DNA of 64,000 nt from Pseudomonas sp. NBRC 111124 (lineage in GTDB: Bacteria > Pseudomonadota > Gammaproteobacteria > Pseudomonadales > Pseudomonadaceae), in contig NZ_BCBA01000036.1 in the NCBI RefSeq assembly GCF_001320245.1, positions 59,636 to 123,635 of the forward strand, written 5' to 3'. The notes under the pieces were generated by a model. That model was not told the DNA's origin. It did no database searches and saw only the letters and a program-made list of their open reading frames with translations. Below, piece by piece: positions 55,411 through 63,956 of the stretch. The position numbers and the translations under genes are program-made. Every line of letters begins with the position of its first letter. Positions within the stretch are counted from its first letter, which is position 1.

Positions 55411-57408
55411 TCAGTCTTCCAGCAGCTCTTCGGCGGTGCCCAGGATGTTTTCCAGGGTGAAGCCGAATTCCTCGAACAGCGCAGCGGCCGGAGCCGACTC
55501 ACCGTAGGTGGTCATGCCGATGACACGGCCTTCCAGGCCGACGTACTTGTACCAGAAGTCCGCGTGGGCAGCTTCGATGGCGATACGCGCAGCGACTTCG
55601 ACCGGCAGTACCGACTGCTTGTAGGCAGCGTCCTGGGCGTCGAACACGCTGGTGCAAGGCATGGAAACCACACGCACATTGCGGCCCTGCTCGGTCAGCT
55701 TGACGTGTGCCTGAACGGCCAGGCCCACTTCCGAACCGGTAGCGATCAGGATCAGCTCAGGTTCGCCAACGCAATCCTTGAGTACGTAGCCACCGCGGCT
55801 GATGTCGGCGATCTGCTGGGCGTCACGTTCCTGGTGCTGGAGGTTCTGGCGCGAGAAGATCAGCGCCGATGGGCCGTCCTTGCGCTCCAGGGCGTTTTTC
55901 CAGGACACGGCCGACTCGACCGCATCGGCTGGGCGCCAGGTGTCCAGGTTCGGCGTGCTGCGCAGGCTGGTCAGCTGCTCGATCGGCTGGTGAGTCGGGC
56001 CGTCTTCGCCCAGGCCGATGGAGTCGTGGGTGTAGACGTGAATCACACGCTGCTTCATCAGTGCCGACATGCGCACGGCATTACGGGCGTATTCCATGAA
56101 CATCAGGAAGGTCGCGCCGTAAGGCACCAGGCCACCGTGCAGGGCAACGCCGTTCATGATCGCGGTCATGCCGAACTCACGCACGCCGTAGAACACGTAG
56201 TTGCCGCTGGCATCGTTGGCTTCGACGCCTTTGCAACCTTTCCACAGGGTCAGGTTGGAGCCGGCCAGGTCAGCCGAACCGCCGAGGAACTCAGGCAGCA
56301 TCGGGCCAAATGCGTTCAGTGCGTTCTGGCTGGCCTTGCGGCTGGCGATGGTTTCGCCTTTGGCGGCCACTTCATTGATGTAGGCCTGGGCCTTCTCGCT
56401 GAAGTCGGCCGGCAGCTCGCCGCTGTCACGGCGCTTGAACTCGGCAGCCAGCTCTGGGTAGGCCTTGGCGTAAGCGTCGAAACGCTGGTTCCAGTCGGCT
56501 TCGGCCTTGGCACCGGCAGCCTTGGCATCCCACTCGGCGTAGATCTCGGCCGGAACTTCGAACGGACCGTAGTTCCAGTTCAGTTCCTTGCGGGCCAGGG
56601 CGATTTCGTCATTGCCCAGCGGTGCGCCGTGGCAGTCTTCCTTGCCCTGCTTGTTCGGCGAGCCGAAGCCGATGATGGTCTTGCAGCAGATCAGGGTCGG
56701 ACGGTCGCTTTTGCGCGCTGTCTCGATGGCCATCTTGATTTCGTCGGCGTCGTGGCCGTTGACGTTACGGATCACCTGCCAGTTGTACGCTTCGAAGCGC
56801 GCCGGGGTGTTGTCGGTGAACCAGCCGTGCACTTCGCCGTCGATGGAGATGCCGTTGTCGTCGTAGAAGGCGACCAGCTTGTTCAGGCCCAGGGTGCCGG
56901 CCAACGAGGCGACTTCGTGGGAGATGCCTTCCATCATGCAGCCGTCGCCGAGGAACACGTAGGTGTTGTGGTCGACGATGTTGTGGCCTTCACGGTTGAA
57001 CTGGGCAGCCAGCACTTTCTCGGCCAGGGCGAAGCCCACGGCGTTGGCGAGGCCTTGGCCGAGCGGACCGGTGGTGGTCTCGACGCCTGGGGTGTAGCCG
57101 TATTCCGGGTGGCCCGGGGTACGGCTGTGCAGCTGGCGGAAGGCCTTGAGGTCGTCGATCGACAGGTCATAGCCGGTCAGGTGCAGCAGCGAGTAGATGA
57201 GCATCGAGCCGTGGCCGTTGGACAGCACGAAGCGGTCACGGTCGGCGAAGTCCGGGTTGCTCGGGTTGTGCTTCATGTAGTCGCGCCAAAGCACTTCGGC
57301 GATATCCGCCATGCCCATGGGGGCACCTGGGTGGCCGCTGTTGGCCTTTTGCACGGCATCCATGCTGAGTGCACGAATGGCGTTGGCACGTTCACGACGG
57401 CTGGGCAT
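55411..57408 (-). CDS. tktA: Transketolase
   Basis: A 665-aa thiamine-diphosphate enzyme of the pentose-phosphate pathway. The TPP-binding region GDGCMMEGISHEVASLAGTL and the RANAIRALSMDAVQKANSGH start are diagnostic. The start at 57408 (MPSRRERANAIRAL) follows GGAGAT; upstream in-frame codons are unlikely. It is the first gene of the minus-strand carbon-metabolism cluster with epd, pgk and fba. Its cofactor is made by the thiamine pathway that thiC belongs to, but the two are unlinked in regulation as far as the sequence shows. Confidence 0.97.
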   Translation of the reverse strand: MPSRRERANAIRALSMDAVQKANSGHPGAPMGMADIAEVLWRDYMKHNPSNPDFADRDRFVLSNGHGSMLIYSLLHLTGYDLSIDDLKAFRQLHSRTPGHPEYGYTPGVETTTGPLGQGLANAVGFALAEKVLAAQFNREGHNIVDHNTYVFLGDGCMMEGISHEVASLAGTLGLNKLVAFYDDNGISIDGEVHGWFTDNTPARFEAYNWQVIRNVNGHDADEIKMAIETARKSDRPTLICCKTIIGFGSPNKQGKEDCHGAPLGNDEIALARKELNWNYGPFEVPAEIYAEWDAKAAGAKAEADWNQRFDAYAKAYPELAAEFKRRDSGELPADFSEKAQAYINEVAAKGETIASRKASQNALNAFGPMLPEFLGGSADLAGSNLTLWKGCKGVEANDASGNYVFYGVREFGMTAIMNGVALHGGLVPYGATFLMFMEYARNAVRMSALMKQRVIHVYTHDSIGLGEDGPTHQPIEQLTSLRSTPNLDTWRPADAVESAVSWKNALERKDGPSALIFSRQNLQHQERDAQQIADISRGGYVLKDCVGEPELILIATGSEVGLAVQAHVKLTEQGRNVRVVSMPCTSVFDAQDAAYKQSVLPVEVAARIAIEAAHADFWYKYVGLEGRVIGMTTYGESAPAAALFEEFGFTLENILGTAEELLED

Positions 57409-57570
57409 CGCTGATCTCCTGGGGCTTGAATAGGTGGTGTCACGAAAAAGGCGGCCATTTTCGCCCACTGCGGGGGCCGGGGGCAATGACGGATGGTCGC
57501 AGTTGGGGGATTTTCCTGTGATTGGCCCTCATAACGGCGAAAAAACCGTCAGGGTCACCCGCCGATCAGC

Positions 57571-57594
57571 CAATATCAAAACTTTTTGATATTG
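57571..57594. promoter_or_regulatory. 24-base palindrome upstream of the sahR-like gene
   Basis: CAATATCAAAA and TTTTGATATTG flank a CT centre, a perfect inverted repeat located 40 bases before the start codon. It is the likely operator of the ArsR/SahR-like regulator that it precedes. It overlaps no other gene. Confidence 0.75.
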
Positions 57595-57597
57595 AAC

Positions 57598-57626
57598 TTG
57601 CGGGGGCAGCCCTGCCTGTCTAGACT
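57598..57626 (+). promoter_or_regulatory. Candidate promoter of sahR-metK
   Basis: TTGCGG (57598-57603) and TAGACT (57621-57626) are 17 bases apart. The expected transcription start (about 57633) is within two bases of the ATG at 57635, which has no SD sequence. If real, the message would be leaderless. Confidence 0.45.
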
Positions 57627-57634
57627 GCCGCCCC

Positions 57635-58627
57635 ATGAACCTCCGTGCGCAACCGATCCCTCAGCAAAGCGACACACTGGCCGCCCTGTGCAAGGCCAGT
57701 GGCGACGAGCTGCGCCTGAACGTATTGCGTGCCCTGGCCAGTGATTCGTTCGGCGTGCTGGAGCTGGCACAGATCTTCGATGTCGGCCAGTCGGGCATGA
57801 GCCATCACCTCAAGGTGCTGGCCCAGGCCGAGCTGGTGGCCACCCGGCGCGAAGGCAATGCGATCTTCTACCGCCGTGCCCTGCCCGACAGCCAGCGCTT
57901 CGGCGGGCGCCTGCACACGGCCCTGCTCGATGAGGTCGACGACCTGACCTTGCCGGAAGATGTCCAGGCCCGTATCGCCCAGGTGCAACAACGCCGCGCC
58001 GCCACCAGCCAGGACTTCTTCCTGCGCGTGGAAGAAAAATTCCGCGCCCAGCAAGACCTCATCGCCGGCTTGCCGCAGTACCGCGAGAGCCTGCTGGCGC
58101 TGCTCGACAAACTGAACTTCGCACCGGCTGCCAGCGCACTGGAGGTCGGCCCCGGCGACGGCGGCTTCCTGCCTGACCTGGCGCGGCGCTTCGCCAAGGT
58201 CACGGCCCTGGACAACAGCCCGACCATGCTCGAACTGGCGCGCCAGGTTTGTGAGCGCGAACGACTGAGTAATGTAAACCTGCAGTTGGCCGATGCACTG
58301 GGTGCAACGGATGTGGAAGCCGACTGCGTTGTGCTGAACATGGTCCTGCACCATTTCAGCGACCCGGCCGTGGCACTGCGCCAGCTGGCCAAACGGGTGA
58401 AGGCAGGCGGCAGCCTGCTGGTTACCGAACTGTGCAGCCATGACCAAGGTTGGGCGCGAGAAGCCTGCGGCGACCTCTGGCTCGGCTTCGAACAGGACGA
58501 CCTGGCCCGTTGGGCCACAGCCGCCGGGCTGGCCCCCGGGGACAGCCTCTATGTGGGCTTGCGTAACGGTTTCCAGATCCAGGTCCGCCATTTTCAGCGG
58601 ACGGCTGGCGACATACACCATCGGTAA
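57635..58627 (+). CDS. sahR: ArsR-family regulator fused to a SAM-dependent methyltransferase domain (SahR-like)
   Basis: A 330-aa two-domain protein. An ArsR winged helix (ELAQIFDVGQSGMSHHLKVL, residues about 44-63) is followed by a class I methyltransferase fold with the SAM motif ALEVGPGDGGFLPDLA. SahR proteins of this build sense S-adenosylhomocysteine and control methionine-cycle genes; its place directly upstream of metK supports that role. A near-perfect palindrome (57571-57594) lies upstream. The ATG at 57635 has no SD site. It is followed by metK after 18 bases and is probably cotranscribed with it. Confidence 0.85.
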   Translation: MNLRAQPIPQQSDTLAALCKASGDELRLNVLRALASDSFGVLELAQIFDVGQSGMSHHLKVLAQAELVATRREGNAIFYRRALPDSQRFGGRLHTALLDEVDDLTLPEDVQARIAQVQQRRAATSQDFFLRVEEKFRAQQDLIAGLPQYRESLLALLDKLNFAPAASALEVGPGDGGFLPDLARRFAKVTALDNSPTMLELARQVCERERLSNVNLQLADALGATDVEADCVVLNMVLHHFSDPAVALRQLAKRVKAGGSLLVTELCSHDQGWAREACGDLWLGFEQDDLARWATAAGLAPGDSLYVGLRNGFQIQVRHFQRTAGDIHHR

Positions 58628-58645
58628 ATTTCAGGAACCTTCGAG

Positions 58646-59836
58646 ATGAGCGAATACTCCCTTTTCACCTCCGAGTCCGTGTCCGAAGGGCATCCGGACA
58701 AGATCGCCGACCAGATTTCCGACGCGGTCCTTGATGCCATCATCACCCAGGACAAATACGCCCGCGTTGCGTGCGAAACCCTGGTCAAGACCGGTGTCGC
58801 CATCATCGCCGGCGAAGTGACCACCTCCGCCTGGGTCGACCTGGAAGAGCTGGTGCGCAAGGTCATCATCGACATCGGCTACAACAGCTCCGACGTCGGC
58901 TTCGACGGTGCCACCTGCGCCGTGATGAACATCATCGGCAAACAGTCGGTGGATATCGCCCAGGGCGTCGACCGCTCCAAGCCGGAAGATCAGGGCGCCG
59001 GTGACCAGGGCCTGATGTTCGGCTACGCCAGCAACGAAACCGACGTGCTGATGCCAGCACCGATCTGCTTCTCGCACCGTCTGGTCGAGCGCCAGGCCGA
59101 AGCACGCAAGTCCGGCCTGCTGCCATGGCTGCGCCCGGATGCCAAATCGCAGGTCACCTGCCGTTACGAAAACGGCAAGGTCGTCGGTATCGACGCCGTG
59201 GTGCTGTCGACCCAGCACAACCCTGAGGTATCGCAAAAAGACCTGCAGGAAGCGGTGATGGAGCTGATCGTCAAGCACACCCTGCCGGCCGAGCTGCTGC
59301 ACAAGGGCACCCAGTTCCACATCAACCCGACCGGCAACTTCATCATCGGTGGCCCGGTGGGCGACTGTGGCCTGACCGGCCGCAAGATCATCGTCGACTC
59401 CTACGGCGGCATGGCCCGTCACGGTGGTGGCGCGTTCTCCGGCAAGGACCCATCCAAGGTCGACCGCTCCGCCGCCTACGCCGGCCGCTACGTGGCCAAG
59501 AACATCGTTGCCGCCGGCCTCGCCGAGCGTTGCGAGATCCAGGTGTCCTACGCCATCGGCGTGGCCCAGCCGACCTCCATCTCGATCAACACCTTCGGCA
59601 CCGGCAAGGTCTCCGACGACAAGATCATCCAGATCGTGCGCGAGTGCTTCGACCTGCGCCCGTACGCCATCACCAAGATGCTCGACCTGCTGCACCCGAT
59701 GTACCAGGAAACCGCAGCCTACGGTCACTTCGGCCGTGAGCCGCAGCAGAAGACTGTCGGCGACGACACCTTCACCACCTTCACCTGGGAACGCACCGAC
59801 CGCGCCCAAGCGCTGCGTGACGCTGCTGGCCTGTAA
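58646..59836 (+). CDS. metK: S-adenosylmethionine synthetase
   Basis: A 396-aa methionine adenosyltransferase. The ATP-binding SEGHPDKIADQISDAVLD, then GAGDQG and the C-terminal GGGAFSGKDPSKVDRSAAY are all standard. It makes SAM from methionine and ATP. It lies 18 bases after the SahR-like gene with a CAGGAAC site before the ATG, so the two form a likely operon in which SAM or its product could feed back through the regulator. A strong terminator follows. Confidence 0.98.
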   Translation: MSEYSLFTSESVSEGHPDKIADQISDAVLDAIITQDKYARVACETLVKTGVAIIAGEVTTSAWVDLEELVRKVIIDIGYNSSDVGFDGATCAVMNIIGKQSVDIAQGVDRSKPEDQGAGDQGLMFGYASNETDVLMPAPICFSHRLVERQAEARKSGLLPWLRPDAKSQVTCRYENGKVVGIDAVVLSTQHNPEVSQKDLQEAVMELIVKHTLPAELLHKGTQFHINPTGNFIIGGPVGDCGLTGRKIIVDSYGGMARHGGGAFSGKDPSKVDRSAAYAGRYVAKNIVAAGLAERCEIQVSYAIGVAQPTSISINTFGTGKVSDDKIIQIVRECFDLRPYAITKMLDLLHPMYQETAAYGHFGREPQQKTVGDDTFTTFTWERTDRAQALRDAAGL

Positions 59837-59858
59837 TTTTCATACAGCGGTAAACGAA

Positions 59859-59886
59859 AGCCCCTGCCGAGTGATCGGCAGGGGCT
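59859..59886 (+). terminator. Intrinsic terminator after metK
   Basis: AGCCCCTGCCGA and TCGGCAGGGGCT form a perfect 12-base stem with a 4-base loop, followed by a run of T. It isolates metK from ligB. Confidence 0.93.
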
Positions 59887-59981
59887 TTTTTTGTGACATA
59901 TCGGCTGACAACTGCATGGCGCAACGCTCGCTTCCGTTGCCTAGGCTGAGGCTTCCCCTCCGCCAAGCAAGGATGCTGGCC

Positions 59982-61661
59982 ATGCCGTTGATGCTCCTGT
60001 TCCTGCTCGCTCTATCGTTCAATGCACAAGCCGCTGGCTGCCCGAACTGGTCAGCGGAGCGGGCACGGGCCGAAGTCACCGCCCTGCGCGAGACGGTCAG
60101 CCAATGGGATGACCACTACCATCGCCTGGGCGAGTCGCTGGTGCCCGACGAGGTCTATGACCAGAGCCGACAACGCCTGCTGCATTTGCAAGCGTGCTTC
60201 GCGCTAGAGAGCGAGCTGGATTCACTGGCCAGCGCACGTGGGCCGATAGCCCACCCGATCCGCCACACCGGCGTCGACAAACTCTCGAATGAACAGGCCG
60301 TCAGCCAATGGATGGCCGGCAAGACAGGCGTCTGGCTGCAACCAAAGGTCGATGGCGTCGCGGTGAGCCTGGTCTATCGCCAAGGTCGGCTAGTGCAACT
60401 GCTCAGCCGTGGCGACGGCACCCACGGGCATGACTGGAGCCGGCATATCGAGGTTCTGGAAGGCATCAACCGGCAGTTGCCCAGGCCGATGGACCTGGTT
60501 CTGCAAGGGGAGCTGTACATGCGCCTGGATGGCCATGTGCAGGCTCAGGCCGGCAGCGTCAACGCCCGCACCACTGTCGCAGGGCTGCTGGCGCGCAAGC
60601 AGCTGGGCCGTGATCAGGGTGTAGGCATTGCGCTATTCGTCTGGGACTGGCCGCAAGGGCCGAGCGATCAAGGCGAGCGTATGGCCCGGCTGGCTGAGCT
60701 GGGCTTCGCCGACAGCCAACGTTTCAGTGTGGCCATCAACAGCGCTGACGAGGCTGCTCACTGGCGTATGCACTGGTATCGCACTGCCCTGCCCTTCGCC
60801 ACGGACGGGGTAATCCTGCGCCAGAACGCGCGGCCGTTCGCCGAACGCTGGCAGAGTAATGCGCCTTACTGGATCGCCGCCTGGAAGTATCCTTTTACCC
60901 AAGCGCTGGCCGAGGTACGTGACGTGCACTTTCGCATCGGCCGCACAGGCCGTATCACGCCCATCCTGAAGCTGCAGCCGGTGCAACTCGACGACCGCCG
61001 TATTGGCCAGGTGAGCCTGGGTTCCCTGGCACGCTGGCAGGCACTCGACATTCGCCCAGGGGATCAGGTCGCCATCAGCCTTGCGGGGCTGACCATACCG
61101 CGCTTCGAGCAGGTTGTGCACCGCGCCACCGAGCGCCACACCGTGCCGGTACCTGCGCTGGATCAATACAATACCTTGAGCTGCTGGCAGGCTAGTGAAC
61201 ACTGCGAAGAACAGTTCATAGCCCGCCTCACCTGGCTCAGTGGCAAGCAAGGCCTGGCCATGCCGGGCACCGGGCCGGGCACCTGGCGACGATTGGTAGA
61301 GGGCGGGCTGGTCACGTCGCTGGCAGACTGGTTGGCGCTCGACGCCGAGCGACTGGCCCAGCTGCCTGGTATCAGCGATACCACCGCCAGGCGCCTGCAG
61401 CGAAGTTTCGAGACAGGCCGCACCAGGCCGTTCGCCCAGTGGGTCAGCGGCCTTGGCGTGCCGGCACCACGTAACCTGCCACTCGAAGGCGACTGGGCAG
61501 CCCTCGCCAGGCGCTCCGCCGCGCAATGGCAAGCCTTGCCCGGTATCGGCGCAACCCGCGCCAGCCAGCTACAGTCTTTTTTCGCAGCGGAGCACGTGCA
61601 GGCCCTGGCCCAACAGCTGAGTGAAAGCGGTATTGAAGGGTTTTCAGCTACAGCCCCGTGA
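59982..61661 (+). CDS. ligB: NAD-dependent DNA ligase LigB (with predicted signal peptide)
   Basis: A 559-aa NAD-dependent ligase of the LigB branch, smaller than LigA because it lacks the zinc finger and BRCT parts. The adenylation Lys122 lies in QPKVDGVAVSLVY; the OB-fold and helix-hairpin-helix parts (GISDTTARRLQRSF, ALPGIGATRASQL) follow. The N-terminus MPLMLLFLLALSFNAQAAG looks like a signal peptide, which is strange for a DNA enzyme. The start at 59982 has AAGGA eight bases upstream; an ATG at 59973 is also possible. It is transcribed alone after the metK terminator. Confidence 0.85.
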   Translation: MPLMLLFLLALSFNAQAAGCPNWSAERARAEVTALRETVSQWDDHYHRLGESLVPDEVYDQSRQRLLHLQACFALESELDSLASARGPIAHPIRHTGVDKLSNEQAVSQWMAGKTGVWLQPKVDGVAVSLVYRQGRLVQLLSRGDGTHGHDWSRHIEVLEGINRQLPRPMDLVLQGELYMRLDGHVQAQAGSVNARTTVAGLLARKQLGRDQGVGIALFVWDWPQGPSDQGERMARLAELGFADSQRFSVAINSADEAAHWRMHWYRTALPFATDGVILRQNARPFAERWQSNAPYWIAAWKYPFTQALAEVRDVHFRIGRTGRITPILKLQPVQLDDRRIGQVSLGSLARWQALDIRPGDQVAISLAGLTIPRFEQVVHRATERHTVPVPALDQYNTLSCWQASEHCEEQFIARLTWLSGKQGLAMPGTGPGTWRRLVEGGLVTSLADWLALDAERLAQLPGISDTTARRLQRSFETGRTRPFAQWVSGLGVPAPRNLPLEGDWAALARRSAAQWQALPGIGATRASQLQSFFAAEHVQALAQQLSESGIEGFSATAP

Positions 61662-61802
61662 GAAGCAATGAGTTTTAACAAAAACCGTTGTAGGAAAATG
61701 CCTGGATTGTTCCAGAAATCTCCAACAAGGGTTCCTAAATAGACAAAACCAAGGCAGGATTTGCCCCATCTTTTGCTGCCCCGCCCCCTCAAGGAGGCTT
61801 TG

Positions 61803-62195
61803 ATGAAATTGTTTTCCACCCTGGCACTGCTGACCGCACTGGGTCTCGCCGCTGGCGCTGCCCAAGCTGCCCAGCCCGACGATGGCCTGACCGGTTGCGC
61901 CGCCAAGCGCAGTGCCATCGAGAACCAGCTGAAAATAGCCCGCGACCATGGCAACAGCGATCAGGTGGCAGGGCTCGAGGAAGCGCTGCGTGGCGTCGAC
62001 AATTGCACCGACACCGGCCTGCGCAAAGAGCGCGAGCAGAAAGTGCTCGACGCTCGTCATGAGGTGGCGCAGCGCGAGAAGGATCTGAAGAAGGCCGAGA
62101 AAAAAGGCGATGCGGAGAAGATCAACAAGCGTAAGGACAAGCTTGCCGAGTCCCGTAAAGAGCTGCAGGAAGCCGTGGAAGACCTCGACCGCTGA
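61803..62195 (+). CDS. DUF1090 family periplasmic protein
   Basis: A 130-aa protein with a signal peptide (MKLFSTLALLTALGLAAGAAQA) and a highly charged helical body: ARHEVAQREKDLKKAEKKG and the repeats beyond are typical coiled-coil DUF1090 sequences. It is periplasmic and of unknown function. AAGGAGG precedes the ATG at 61803. It lies downstream of ligB after 141 bases and upstream of the divergent cytochrome gene. Confidence 0.85.
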   Translation: MKLFSTLALLTALGLAAGAAQAAQPDDGLTGCAAKRSAIENQLKIARDHGNSDQVAGLEEALRGVDNCTDTGLRKEREQKVLDARHEVAQREKDLKKAEKKGDAEKINKRKDKLAESRKELQEAVEDLDR

Positions 62196-62225
62196 TCTTG
62201 CCTGATCGCCTGTTGACGCAGGCGA

Positions 62226-62672
62226 TCAATGATTGCGGAATTCGGTATGGCACGCCTTGCACGCCGCCTCGACCTTGTCCATCGGTGCCTTCAATTGCGC
62301 CGCGTCCAGCGGCTGGGCCCGCGTCACGTCGACCAACTCACCGGTCACGCCCTCCAGCTGCCGGGCAAGGTCATGGAAACGCGCCTGCCGCTCCCACACA
62401 TCCGCACGCGCGCTGCTGCCCCCCCCATCCCGCACCTGAGGAAAATGCTGCCACGGCGCGTGGGCCAGGCCATCGAGCTTCAACGCACCCTCGGCGAACT
62501 TCACCCCGTCGAAGGGCAACCGCCCGCGCAACATGCCGCCCATATCTTCGCTGGTCTTGAGCATGTCCTTGAAGATTGCCTTGCGCTTGCCCAGCGGCGA
62601 GTTCGGGTCGACCCGGTCACAGGCAGACAGAGCAAGGGCAGCCAGCAGTACAACGGTCAATCGCTTGAACAT
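62226..62672 (-). CDS. Cytochrome c (c556/c'-type) lipoprotein
   Basis: A 148-aa protein with a lipoprotein signal (LAALALSAC, Cys18) and a C-terminal heme-binding motif CKACHTEF (CxxCH) typical of class II cytochromes, with candidate Met ligands upstream. It is probably a membrane-anchored periplasmic electron carrier. The start at 62672 (MFKRLTVVL) was chosen for the signal; the in-frame extension is unlikely. It is convergent with the DUF1090 gene and divergent from mltA. Its redox partner is unknown. Confidence 0.83.
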   Translation of the reverse strand: MFKRLTVVLLAALALSACDRVDPNSPLGKRKAIFKDMLKTSEDMGGMLRGRLPFDGVKFAEGALKLDGLAHAPWQHFPQVRDGGGSSARADVWERQARFHDLARQLEGVTGELVDVTRAQPLDAAQLKAPMDKVEAACKACHTEFRNH

Positions 62673-62791
62673 CACGGTCACTTCAGCCTGCACAAAGGGG
62701 CGGCCAGTATCGCCGCCAGCCAGGCAAAGACCAATAGCCACATATTTTTCAGGGGTGAATTTTCATGTTCGCCACCTACAGGATCACGCTG

Positions 62792-63943
62792 ATGAAATCT
62801 GCCCTGCGCCATCTCGCCTGGACGCTGCCAGCCCTGGCCCTGCTGGCCGGCTGTAATGGCGGCGAGAACGCCAAGCCCGAGCCCCACGCCATCGCCACCT
62901 ACGCGCCGGCCACCTGGAAAGATCTGCCCGCCGTCAGCGATGACGACCTGCTGGCAGGCTTCTATGCCTGGCGCAGCGGCTGCGAAAAGCTCAAGCGCGA
63001 CCCCGTGTGGGCCGCCACCTGTGAAGCAGCCGGCAGCGACACGGCGAGCGCCGCACAGGTGCGTACCTTCCTCGAGCAGAACCTTCAGGTCTACGGCCTG
63101 CGTTCCGCCGACAACAACGCCAACGGCCTGATTACCGGTTACTACGAACCGGTCTACCCCGGCAGCCTGAAGCGCACAGAAGCCGCGCACGTGGCGGTTT
63201 ATGGCGTACCCGACGACATGATCGTGGTCGACCTGGCCAGCGTTTACCCCGAACTCAAGGGCAAGCGCCTGCGTGGCCGCCTGGATGGTCGTGTACTCAA
63301 GCCCTACGACACCGCCGAGGTGATCAGTCGCGATGGCGTCAAGGCGCCCGTGCTGGCCTGGCTGACCGACCCGATGGACCTGCAGTTCCTGCAGATCCAA
63401 GGCTCGGGCCGGGTCCAACTGGAAGATGGCCGCCAATTGCGACTGGGCTATGCCGACCAGAACGGCCACCCCTACCGGCCAATCGGCCGCTGGCTGGTGG
63501 AGCAAGGCCAGCTGAAAAAAGAAGACGTGACCATGGGCAGCATCCACGCCTGGGCCATGGCCAACCCGCAGCGCGTGCCGGAACTGCTGGCCAGCAACCC
63601 TAGCTACGTGTTCTTCAGTGCCCGCCCGGACAGTAACGAAGGGCCGCGTGGCTCGCTGAACGTGCCGCTGACAGCGGGCTACAGCGTAGCCATCGACCGC
63701 AAGGTGATCCCGCTGGGTAGCTTGCTGTGGCTATCGACCACGCGTCCTGACGGCACGCCGGTGGTACGCCCCGTGGGCGCTCAGGATACCGGCGGGGCAA
63801 TCGCTGGCGAAGTGCGTGCCGACCTGTTCTGGGGGACCGGCCCAGAAGCCGGGGAGCTGGCGGGGAACATGAAGCAGCAGGGGCAGATCTGGATGCTGTG
63901 GCCCAAGGGCAAGCCCTTGCCTGAGGTGCCGAAGGTCCTCTGA
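62792..63943 (+). CDS. mltA: Membrane-bound lytic murein transglycosylase A
   Basis: A 383-aa lipoprotein (signal MKSALRHLAWTLPALALLAGC, lipobox LAGC) with a MltA barrel domain. The catalytic Asp is in VGAQDTGGAIAG and the substrate region in GLITGYYEPVYPGS. It cleaves murein glycan chains at the outer membrane. The ATG at 62792 was preferred because the lipoprotein signal starts there, although a longer frame is open. It is divergent from the cytochrome lipoprotein gene. Confidence 0.94.
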   Translation: MKSALRHLAWTLPALALLAGCNGGENAKPEPHAIATYAPATWKDLPAVSDDDLLAGFYAWRSGCEKLKRDPVWAATCEAAGSDTASAAQVRTFLEQNLQVYGLRSADNNANGLITGYYEPVYPGSLKRTEAAHVAVYGVPDDMIVVDLASVYPELKGKRLRGRLDGRVLKPYDTAEVISRDGVKAPVLAWLTDPMDLQFLQIQGSGRVQLEDGRQLRLGYADQNGHPYRPIGRWLVEQGQLKKEDVTMGSIHAWAMANPQRVPELLASNPSYVFFSARPDSNEGPRGSLNVPLTAGYSVAIDRKVIPLGSLLWLSTTRPDGTPVVRPVGAQDTGGAIAGEVRADLFWGTGPEAGELAGNMKQQGQIWMLWPKGKPLPEVPKVL

Positions 63944-63956
63944 CTCGGCGCTGGAT

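Noticed and set aside
55369..57414. A 681-residue open frame opposite tktA
   Set aside because: Antisense to a clear transketolase gene, with no recognisable domain and Val/Gly-rich composition typical of shadow frames.
58631..59809. A 392-residue open frame opposite metK
   Set aside because: Antisense shadow with no domain; metK on the other strand is beyond doubt.
59424..59981. Upstream extension of the ligB frame into metK
   Set aside because: The frame is merely open through metK and the terminator at 59859-59886. The signal-like N-terminus and AAGGA site at 59982 define the real start.
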